The position numbers and the translations under genes are program-made. A DNA stretch of 22,805 nt from a virus. The DNA lies in the IMG/VR virus record IMGVR_UViG_3300023442_000029, positions 1 to 22,805 of that record; one strand, given 5' to 3'. The stretch's first letter is position 1, and the number at the start of each line of letters is the position of its first letter. The notes beneath the pieces were generated by a model. It did not search any database and was not told the DNA's origin. It saw only the letters and a list, made by a program, of their open reading frames with translations. Positions 13,995 through 19,445 of this stretch are shown here, one piece after another.

Positions 13995-14471
13995 ATGAAA
14001 CCAAACAACAAAAAACACCATGCCGCAAAAACACCATGGCAGTCATCAAAAACAGCGCCCAAAAATAAACCCTTCATAGCGGATATAGGCGCCCCATATC
14101 CAGTAGTCGCAATGTGGCATAAAATGGATGAAAAATACATTTATGCCGACATTAGAATAGATTTATTTGAAGGAAAATGGGACGACTGCTACTTTGAAAA
14201 CGAACATATAGAGAAGCGCGAACTCATCGCATGGATGCCGCTACCTGAAGCCACGCACTCACAAAAAAGCGAGACGGACAGCAGCTGCCCAAAATGCGAC
14301 CTATGCGCCATTGAATTTAACAAAACAACGATCAGCGATTGTCATCACTTTTCGGGTATATTAAATGGCGATTACAATAATCACCTACACATATGCAGTC
14401 AATGTTGCGACAAACACGACATTTGCACAACACTTGATTTTGACAAACTTTCCAGCAAAACTCGCCGATAA
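13995..14471 (+). CDS. DUF551-like protein with C-terminal cysteine cluster
   Basis: The frame is open from a TTG at 13923, but the first ATG is at 13995; neither has a clear ribosome site, so the start is uncertain. From the ATG the product is 158 residues. A basic N-terminus is followed by a compact domain with PYPVVAMWHKMDEKYIYADI and ELIAWMPLPEA. The WMPLP motif is the hallmark of DUF551 proteins found in many prophages. A cysteine-rich tail follows (SCPKCDLCAIEF, then HICSQCCDKHDIC) that could bind zinc and is not part of standard DUF551. The gap of about 117 bases before the ATG is the largest in this operon. Confidence 0.6.
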   Translation: MKPNNKKHHAAKTPWQSSKTAPKNKPFIADIGAPYPVVAMWHKMDEKYIYADIRIDLFEGKWDDCYFENEHIEKRELIAWMPLPEATHSQKSETDSSCPKCDLCAIEFNKTTISDCHHFSGILNGDYNNHLHICSQCCDKHDICTTLDFDKLSSKTRR

Positions 14472-14489
14472 AACCATAAAAGAAAGCCC

Positions 14490-14912
14490 GTGCAAAACAA
14501 AAAACGAACCGCCGAAAAAAACAAAAGAACACAGTTGGCACTAAAGGCGATAATCAATCAATACGAAATAAACGAAGAATTTGATTACACAGACATCGAA
14601 TTCCTCCTTGAATGTAGCAGACCAACCTACGTGGAATACATAAAAATACTAACAAACCAAAAAACAATCATAGAAACAGAAAACGCAGAGCGCAAAAAAA
14701 CATTCAAAATAATAAAAAAGCCAGTTGATACTGCAATCAACATAAACATCGCAGATGAATACAAACAACAAAACGCCAGAAAAAAATGCAAAAAAGAAGT
14801 GCGGCAAAACCCAATTAGCATTAACGATCTAAATAAAACATTCATCAACACCGGCCTTTATTTTTTAAACCTACTTACAGACAGAACAACGGAGATAGAA
14901 AAATATGAATGA
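14490..14912 (+). CDS. Putative DNA-binding early protein (140 aa)
   Basis: The frame begins with a GTG at 14490, with an AAAGAAAG stretch before it, and no later Met fits the N-terminal domain. The product has a basic start (NKKRTAEKNKRTQLALKAI). An HTH-like segment follows at about 28-65 (FDYTDIEFLLECSRPTYVEY and KILTNQKTI, with a Lys-rich strand after it). The rest is charged helical sequence (DEYKQQNARKKCKKEV). It overlaps the next gene by eight bases. Function is unknown; DNA binding is inferred from the HTH-like pattern. Confidence 0.6.
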   Translation: MQNKKRTAEKNKRTQLALKAIINQYEINEEFDYTDIEFLLECSRPTYVEYIKILTNQKTIIETENAERKKTFKIIKKPVDTAININIADEYKQQNARKKCKKEVRQNPISINDLNKTFINTGLYFLNLLTDRTTEIEKYE

Positions 14913-15099
14913 CAAAACCTGGGCTAAAAAAATAATCTACAAAATTGGACAATCAATGGAACAGCGCGAATCACGCATTGCAAAACTAAAAGAAATGATC
15001 AGACACGAAGAAAGCCTGCTCAATGATGAACAAAGAAAAATTGATCACATAAAAGCGAATTTTAACAATCTTACTGAGGATTTTTTATATGATCTTTGA
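14905..15099 (+). CDS. 64-residue coiled-coil protein, unknown function
   Basis: The ATG at 14905 has GGAG about ten bases upstream and overlaps the end of the preceding gene. The product is highly charged and helical with heptad-like spacing (MEQRESRIAKLKEMIRHEES, LLNDEQRKIDHIKANFNNL). It has no membrane segment. It ends just before the first REP-like hairpin and may be the last of the original early genes before a mobile gene insertion. Confidence 0.62.
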   Translation: MNDKTWAKKIIYKIGQSMEQRESRIAKLKEMIRHEESLLNDEQRKIDHIKANFNNLTEDFLYDL

Positions 15100-15120
15100 A
15101 AAAAAATCAAAATTCTCGTC

Positions 15121-15138
15121 CCCACGCTCCTGCGTGGG
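15121..15138. repeat. REP-like palindromic hairpin, copy 1
   Basis: CCCACGC, a four-base loop and GCGTGGG form a perfect 7-bp stem within TCTCGTCCCCACGC...GGGAACGC. Palindromes of this form are scattered through many gammaproteobacterial genomes. It lies upstream of the 204-residue gene, whose ribosome site (AAGGA) begins just after it. Confidence 0.8.
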
Positions 15139-15158
15139 AACGCAGAAAGGAAAATAAA

Positions 15159-15773
15159 ATGAAAGATAAAGAATTAAAATTAGTAGTTTTAGACAAGTTA
15201 CCCACACAAACTGGGACTGAATTTATAATAATTTACCACGGGCAGGGTGGTATTGATTTACTCGACTGTAAAACACGAACAGTTGGTGGAAATGTTCGCT
15301 GTTATGACAAAAATTGGAATCATGTCAGCCTTAAAAAACATAAGATACTCAAAATTTTAGCAGCCCCCCACGCAGAAAATCGCGCACTGTACACGTCGGC
15401 GGGCGGTAGGCATGAGGATTGGGAATGTTCATTAACATCCAGCACAACAGGCACGTGGTATAGATGCGACAAGCAACCATTATGGCTAGAAAACACATCT
15501 TATAGACACAACCATAAACAAAAGCAAAGGTACATATTAATCAGTGGGTGGCGAGTGCCAGAACCAATAAAAAAACCTCTAAAAATCGGAGAAATCTACT
15601 TTTATATAGAGCTAATGATGTCCGAAATCAGACAGTGTTATTGGGATAATGACAAAATTGACGATAATCTAATGAATGCAGGGGTAATACACAAAAACAA
15701 AGATTCCGCACAAAAACACCTCGATGCAATTATTGAGGCAAACAATCAAATCGCGATTTATTTAGATGACTAA
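15159..15773 (+). CDS. Protein of unknown function between two REP-like hairpins (204 aa)
   Basis: The frame is open from a TTG at 15096, but that would translate the REP-like hairpin. The ATG at 15159 has AAGGA eight bases upstream and is the better start. The product has a conserved-looking first half (VVLDKLPTQTGTEFIIIYHG, RTVGGNVRCYDKNWNHVSL) and Cys/Trp-rich middle (HEDWECSL, GTWYRCDKQPLWLEN). The C-terminal half is helical. It has no membrane segment. Codon use here is less A/C-biased than in the flanking early genes, and the two hairpins bracket it, so it may be a late-acquired cargo gene. I recognise no family. Confidence 0.65.
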   Translation: MKDKELKLVVLDKLPTQTGTEFIIIYHGQGGIDLLDCKTRTVGGNVRCYDKNWNHVSLKKHKILKILAAPHAENRALYTSAGGRHEDWECSLTSSTTGTWYRCDKQPLWLENTSYRHNHKQKQRYILISGWRVPEPIKKPLKIGEIYFYIELMMSEIRQCYWDNDKIDDNLMNAGVIHKNKDSAQKHLDAIIEANNQIAIYLDD

Positions 15774-15785
15774 AAAATCTCATCT

Positions 15786-15803
15786 CCCACGCGCCTGAGT
15801 GGG
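15786..15803. repeat. REP-like palindromic hairpin, degenerate copy 2
   Basis: CCCAC and GTGGG flank an eight-base centre, inside TCTCCCACGCGCCTGAGTGGG followed by AATGC. It is a mutated copy of the hairpin at 15121-15138, in the same orientation. It overlaps the region where translation of the transglycosylase starts, so the GTGGGA part may double as its ribosome site. Confidence 0.65.
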
Positions 15804-15804
15804 A

Positions 15805-16341
15805 ATGCAAAACAACAACAAAACAACCAACAACAAAAAAATGATCACAAAATACGACGCACTCATAAAAAAAACCGCCCAAAACTACCTGCCAAACATA
15901 GACTGGCGACTACTAAAAGCTCAGCTTGCCGCCGAATCAAACCTAAACCCACAGGCAAAATCACAAATGGGAGCCATGGGCATAGCGCAAATCATGCCCA
16001 AAACATGGGAGGACATCATAAAAGAAACAAACCTACCTACCGATGCCAACGCCTACAATCCCGACCACGCCATCCCAGCCTGCGCTTACTACATGAAGCA
16101 GCTCAGCTCAAAATGGAGCAGCGAGCGAGAAGAAGCTGACCGATACTGCCTTGCCCTTGCTAGCTACAACGCCGGATTCGGCAACCTGCTCAAAGCGCAA
16201 AAACTAGCCGGTGGCGCAGCAGAATACCATGCAATCATAGCAAAACTGCCCGAAGTGACTGGCAAGAACGCACAAGAAACGCAAAACTACGCACCAAAAA
16301 TATTCAGCATATTTAATTATTATTTATTCAAAGGAAGATAA
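15805..16341 (+). CDS. SLT-type lytic transglycosylase (endolysin candidate)
   Basis: From the ATG at 15805 the product is 178 residues; an ATG at 15841 is also possible. The Gln/Asn-rich start is followed by a lysozyme-like SLT domain (PF01464). It has the catalytic Glu in QLAAESNLNPQAKS (Glu44 from this start), then GAMGIAQIMPKTW and LALASYNAGFG, the three classic motifs. It would cleave peptidoglycan between N-acetylmuramic acid and N-acetylglucosamine. No signal peptide is present, so export would need the phage holin, as for an endolysin. It lies in the early rightward operon, far from the holin gene. An alternative role is local wall opening during DNA entry. Confidence 0.85.
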   Translation: MQNNNKTTNNKKMITKYDALIKKTAQNYLPNIDWRLLKAQLAAESNLNPQAKSQMGAMGIAQIMPKTWEDIIKETNLPTDANAYNPDHAIPACAYYMKQLSSKWSSEREEADRYCLALASYNAGFGNLLKAQKLAGGAAEYHAIIAKLPEVTGKNAQETQNYAPKIFSIFNYYLFKGR

Positions 16342-16345
16342 ACAA

Positions 16346-16606
16346 ATGAAAACATCAACCTACTTTGCCCTACTTGCCGAATTTAATAGCGCGGCAATCC
16401 CACTCAAGGACATGTGCGACAAATACTTCAACATGAGCCACTTGGTTGCAAAACGTGAAGCAGCGAAACAAAAACTACCCGTCCCCGTCCTAAAAATACG
16501 CGAAGGGCAAAAAAGCAACTACTTCATAAAAACTGAAACCCTCGCTGATCACATAGACAAACAACAACAACAGGCACTCAAAGAATGGCAATCAGTCAAC
16601 AACTAA
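16346..16606 (+). CDS. Pyocin-activator PrtN family protein
   Basis: The 86-residue product matches PF11112. It starts MKTSTYFALLAEFNSAAIPL, then has MCDKYFNMSHLVAKREAAKQ, LPVPVLKI, KSNYFIKTETLADHID and ends in a charged helix. In Pseudomonas, PrtN activates pyocin genes after DNA damage. Short relatives beside integrases are common in prophages and may instead help direct excision, since the fold and size suit a small winged-helix protein. AAAGGAAG stands before the ATG. Its stop overlaps the convergent integrase stop by four bases. No PrtN P-box arrays were found by eye near the late operon. Confidence 0.85.
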   Translation: MKTSTYFALLAEFNSAAIPLKDMCDKYFNMSHLVAKREAAKQKLPVPVLKIREGQKSNYFIKTETLADHIDKQQQQALKEWQSVNN

Positions 16607-17610
16607 ATATCCAAATCGCCTGGATTCTCTTTCGTATAAATTTTCAGCGTGGACCAGTTCTGATGCAACGTCACCTGAGCGACCTGATTAATGCTCAGCC
16701 CCTGCTCAAAAAGACGAGAGGCGGCCTCACGGCGCAAATCATGGAAATGCAAATCATCAATACATAAAATCTTACATGCTCTCGTAAAATTACTACTCAC
16801 AGTCCTGCTGTTCATCGGAAAGATAAACCGAGACCCCTTGGGTTGACGCATAATCAAACGATATGCAGAGCGCGGCAACTTAGCCCACAGCGAAACAACC
16901 TTTTTACCAGGAGACTTAATATCACGAACAAAAACGGTATGATTAACATGATTTATATCCTCCCACTGCAACGAACAAATCTCACCCAGCCGCCGCGCAC
17001 TAAAAATAGCAAACCACATCACATGAAGATACGCCGCTTTTTTCCTATAAAAATACCGACTTAACGCCGCCAGCTCAGCCTGAGATGGTCGCCTATCACG
17101 CACATCAGAAGATGCAGTGATCCCTTCCTGGCTCATAATTCTAGACGCAACAGAAAACACATCAAGAGAGTAATCATAATTACGAAAACCTTTTACTGTA
17201 CTCAACGCGACACGCAACCAAATAACATCATTTTTTACAGTCTGTGGCTTTGCCTGCGCATTTCTAAAACGACAATGCGCGATAATATCAGCCGCCGTCA
17301 ACCGATAAACATCACAACCGGCAATATCATAACGCTGCAACCTGCGCATATCATTCCTTTTTGAAAGCCCCGTCTGAAAATTATCCAAATAATCCTGGAT
17401 AATATCGCGAATAAACAACACCTTCCTCTTCCCAAAAACCTCATTTTTTTGCAGTTCCAACTCACGCCCAGATGACCACGCCTTAGCCAGAGACTTTTTC
17501 AAAAAAGTACGCCCTTCACGGTGTACAATAACGCCACCCCTTTTTATTACAATATCCGCGTAATACGCGACATCCCCGTTTTTCTTTGTTTTTTTTCTAA
17601 TAGAAGCCAT
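16603..17610 (-). CDS. int: Tyrosine site-specific integrase (dusA-targeting candidate)
   Basis: The 335-residue product has a beta-rich N-terminus that may bind arm sites (about 1-40), a core-binding helical domain (about 65-165) and the catalytic domain. Arg207 lies in SARRLGEICSL, a candidate Lys in RDIKSPGKK, His290 and Arg293 in HDLRREAASRLF, His316 in TLHQNW and the nucleophile Tyr325 in LKIYTK. All five key positions are present, so it should be active. It reads toward the early operon, with AGGTGGGGG before the ATG, and the attP region lies directly behind its start. The att core has dusA-like sequence, which places it with the known integrases that insert phages and islands at the 5' end of dusA. 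Confidence 0.95.
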   Translation of the reverse strand: MASIRKKTKKNGDVAYYADIVIKRGGVIVHREGRTFLKKSLAKAWSSGRELELQKNEVFGKRKVLFIRDIIQDYLDNFQTGLSKRNDMRRLQRYDIAGCDVYRLTAADIIAHCRFRNAQAKPQTVKNDVIWLRVALSTVKGFRNYDYSLDVFSVASRIMSQEGITASSDVRDRRPSQAELAALSRYFYRKKAAYLHVMWFAIFSARRLGEICSLQWEDINHVNHTVFVRDIKSPGKKVVSLWAKLPRSAYRLIMRQPKGSRFIFPMNSRTVSSNFTRACKILCIDDLHFHDLRREAASRLFEQGLSINQVAQVTLHQNWSTLKIYTKENPGDLDI

Positions 17611-17627
17611 TATTCCCCCACCTGATC

Positions 17628-17653
17628 AGTCCGTCTTTTTATTTTGACGGACT
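17628..17653. repeat. 8-bp inverted repeat behind the integrase start
   Basis: AGTCCGTC (17628-17635) and GACGGACT (17646-17653) face each other across a ten-base T/A loop. The right arm is part of the longer ACGGACTAT-N2-GCGTAC repeat. It lies 18 bases before the integrase ATG, where a repressor or integrase/excision factor could control int expression. Confidence 0.6.
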
Positions 17654-17709
17654 ATGAGCGTACTACAATAACAAAAACAAACAAAAAACAAACAAAATAA
17701 TTCAAAATA

Positions 17710-17829
17710 ATGACAACAAAACCCACACAAACACGCACCGCGACAAACAGAACACTATGTATAGCCCCGATGTTAGATTGGTCGTATATTCCATTATTTA
17801 TTATTATATATCAACGAATTAAAAAATAA
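17710..17829 (+). other. Phage-borne replacement for the dusA 5' end (39-codon ORF through the att core)
   Basis: An ATG at 17710 opens a 39-codon frame whose residues 14-24 read RTLCIAPMLDW. The start of DusA, tRNA-dihydrouridine synthase A, carries the same feature (E. coli: RFSVAPMLDW). After LDW the phage sequence departs from DusA and stops at 17829. On integration by recombination within the core, this ORF would be joined in frame to the host's dusA body and supply it with a new start and first residues. That keeps the host gene working. No ribosome site is visible ahead of the ATG. Confidence 0.6.
17755..17784 (+). other. attP: attP core matching the 5' end of dusA
   Basis: The stretch encodes LCIAPMLDWS in the plus frame, the start of the FMN-binding barrel of DusA. 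The dusA 5' end is a known insertion site for tyrosine-integrase prophages and islands. It lies 145 bases behind the integrase start. Phage-type genes lie on both sides and dusA does not continue, so this is attP and not a prophage border. Exact core limits cannot be set without the host sequence. Confidence 0.72.
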
Positions 17830-17974
17830 ATTTTAAAAAAAACGGACTATATGCGTACATTTACAAAATTCCTGAAGCAATATTTGTTTTTTTAGTTGCT
17901 AATAAATAAATTTAACTCATTGCCTGTATTTTCGCTCATTTCATAAAATAATTTTATATATTTTCATTATTTTC

Positions 17975-18003
17975 TTGAATAACATAAAACTATTTGATAG
18001 AAT
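17975..18003 (+). promoter_or_regulatory. Sigma70-type promoter for the accessory genes
   Basis: TTGAAT (17975-17980) and TAGAAT (17998-18003) are 17 bases apart. They stand 34 bases before the ATG at 18037, so the start of transcription should be near 18010. No CI operator lies in or near it, so the gene pair behind it could be expressed in the lysogen. The rest of 17860-17974 is AT-rich with no ORF. Confidence 0.75.
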
Positions 18004-18036
18004 AGCCACAAGTTAGAAATTCAACGAGAAAACAAA

Positions 18037-18372
18037 ATGATAGACTTAAAAGAAAATGAGTACCTTGTTTACCATTATTCATCTAATAAATTTGATAAAT
18101 TTGATAAATCAAAAGCTGACGGATTTTGGTTTACAGATATAAAGCCATCTGACACTAAATTGTTAGATGAAATAGGCGCGTCAGGGTCATCTTTTGTTGC
18201 TAAGTGCATCATTACAATAAAACATGAAATTGATAGTTTTGATAACTTTGATTGTTTTGAACAGTTAATTGATGCTGAATGTGATGGTGCTGAGTGCATG
18301 TACGATGGATTTAATGATTATTGCGTACTAAACGAAGAACAAATTAATATTTTAGAGTGGTCAAAACTTTGA
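18037..18372 (+). CDS. Small ADP-ribosyltransferase-like protein (candidate effector or toxin)
   Basis: The 111-residue product has the pattern of compact ART-like domains seen in polyvalent phage and plasmid proteins. It has LVYHYSSNKFDKFD near the start (His13 in the usual VYHGS place), DGFWFTD (29-34), a central strand pair (SSFVAKCIITIKHEIDSF), then ECDG and DYCVLNEEQINIL at the C-terminus. The last resembles the Y-VFDPEQIKIL end of such domains. These proteins transfer ADP-ribose from NAD to a target, or are non-catalytic relatives. Here it is very short and acidic. It has its own promoter and overlaps the following HTH gene. The family call is by pattern and is moderate. Confidence 0.6.
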   Translation: MIDLKENEYLVYHYSSNKFDKFDKSKADGFWFTDIKPSDTKLLDEIGASGSSFVAKCIITIKHEIDSFDNFDCFEQLIDAECDGAECMYDGFNDYCVLNEEQINILEWSKL

Positions 18373-18776
18373 AAACAGCGGCTGAACATGCAAAGCAAGC
18401 CGGATTGCCCAGCCTTTTAAAGGCTTCTGAGATTTCAGGACAATCAGTGCAAACATTAAATAATTGGCTAAAAAACAAGCCATTTGTTTTTCATGCAGTA
18501 ATTGAAAAATCATCAAAGGTGTACAAAATGAACAAATTAAATCAGGTTTTATTATTTATATTAGCTGAGATAAAAAAAGAGAATGAATCAGGTCATCGAG
18601 AAAATTGTATGTCACAAGACAGCGACAGTCAGTGTCTTGTAAATATATTTCATGATGCAATGAATAAATTTTCAGATATTGAGTTTAATCTCATTGATGA
18701 TGAAGATGCGCTAGTAGAAATTTTTGGGCAAGCTGGGTTCGAGTCAATACGAGAAGCAGAGCAGGGGGTGTATTAA
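18369..18776 (+). CDS. HTH DNA-binding protein coupled to the ART-like gene
   Basis: A TTG at 18369 overlaps the previous stop as TTGA and has GAGTGG nine bases upstream; a GTG at 18357 is also in frame. The 135-residue product begins with an HTH (AEHAKQAGLPSLLKASEISG, SVQTLNNWLKNKP). This is a form common in phage and plasmid DNA-binding proteins. A helical middle and an acidic C-terminus (FSDIEFNLIDDEDALVEIF) follow. A DNA-binding N-terminus with an acidic tail encoded directly after a possible toxin is the layout of an antitoxin that also represses its operon, although the order is toxin first. Role is inferred. Confidence 0.65.
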   Translation: MKTAAEHAKQAGLPSLLKASEISGQSVQTLNNWLKNKPFVFHAVIEKSSKVYKMNKLNQVLLFILAEIKKENESGHRENCMSQDSDSQCLVNIFHDAMNKFSDIEFNLIDDEDALVEIFGQAGFESIREAEQGVY

Positions 18777-18810
18777 TTCATCATAATGGCTCAACGTAAG
18801 TTTTTAAAAT

Positions 18811-18838
18811 AGTACAGATAATAGTAATTATTTGTACT
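18811..18838. promoter_or_regulatory. 12-bp inverted repeat upstream of the zinc-ribbon gene (operator candidate)
   Basis: AGTACAGATAAT (18811-18822) and ATTATTTGTACT (18827-18838) are complementary except for one base, with a four-base centre. It lies 40 bases before the ATG at 18879, and a TATACT box (18838-18843) abuts its right arm, so a bound protein would block that promoter. The neighbouring HTH protein is the obvious candidate to bind it. No T-run follows, so it is not a terminator. Confidence 0.6.
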
Positions 18839-18878
18839 ATACTGCAAAACAAATACAGCTAACCGACACCCTGCGATC

Positions 18879-19430
18879 ATGAACAAAACATGCCCGAAAT
18901 GCAATTACAAAAGAAATGGCACTGATGATGAGTTAGTGCCGGACTATCAATGCCCTAATTGCGATATTGTTTATGCTAAATACAAATCGCCTGATCAATT
19001 AAAAATTGAGAGCCTGGAAAGACAGCTCAAAGAAGCTGAAAAAAATGGAAGTGCAAGCGACAAAGCGAATAATTTTTTAAGAAAAACAGCCGCGCTTGTT
19101 GGTGAAGAGATAGAAATCGCATTAGCTAGAAAACCAAAAGCAAATAAAATACAACCCAATCGTAAACCACCTAGTGCCAAAAAATTAAAAATGGCAAATA
19201 TGGAAATGGAACAGCACAAAACAAATCATATTTTGCACTTGCTGTTATCTGTTTTTACTGCTGGAATTTGGTTGATTTTCTGGCTGATTGTTACCGCAAA
19301 TAATACCAACGAACGCAATAAAATCAGAGATAAATATTATATTCAACGAGAGCCGAATAAAACTATTTATTTCGCCTATGCGACGTTGGTTATGTTTGTG
19401 CTAGGTGCGTTTGCGTTTTTTGGTCATTAA
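18879..19430 (+). CDS. Zinc-ribbon membrane protein (183 aa), possible superinfection or envelope factor
   Basis: The start MNKTCPKCNYKRNG and then YQCPNCDIVYAKY form a four-cysteine zinc ribbon (residues 5-32). A charged helical linker follows (about 38-110, including LESLERQLKEAEKN-type coiled coil). Two hydrophobic spans, at about 117-138 (ILHLLLSVFTAGIWLIFWLI) and 163-180, would put it in the inner membrane with the ribbon in the cytoplasm. Zinc-ribbon plus two-TM proteins of this kind occur widely in gammaproteobacteria. It has its own presumed promoter and operator. Placed between attP and the end of the late operon, it fits cargo expressed by the prophage. Function is unknown. Confidence 0.7.
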   Translation: MNKTCPKCNYKRNGTDDELVPDYQCPNCDIVYAKYKSPDQLKIESLERQLKEAEKNGSASDKANNFLRKTAALVGEEIEIALARKPKANKIQPNRKPPSAKKLKMANMEMEQHKTNHILHLLLSVFTAGIWLIFWLIVTANNTNERNKIRDKYYIQREPNKTIYFAYATLVMFVLGAFAFFGH

Positions 19431-19445
19431 TCTAAAAAATACAAC

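Larger units (their letters stand above)
17647..17859. repeat. Pair of direct repeats flanking the att core (integrase arm-site candidates)
   Basis: ACGGACTAT-GA-GCGTAC (17647-17663) and ACGGACTAT-AT-GCGTAC (17842-17858) match at 15 of 17 positions. They lie on either side of the dusA-like core, about 115 and 80 bases from its centre. Tyrosine integrases bind such arm sites with their N-terminal domain while the catalytic domain sits at the core. The region between is AT-rich, which suits bending by IHF. The arm role is inferred from position and symmetry. Confidence 0.55.

Noticed and set aside
13520-14140. A 206-residue hydrophobic, Cys-rich frame on the minus strand
   Set aside because: It is antisense to three coupled, promoter-linked plus-strand genes. 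The A/C-rich coding strand leaves few stops in the antisense frame, which explains its length.
16603-18036. Reading the window as an integrated prophage with int at its border
   Set aside because: The dusA-like core is not followed by dusA, and phage-type late genes continue beyond it at 19.4-22.8 kb in the orientation of the main late operon. This fits attP in a circular genome better than attL or attR.
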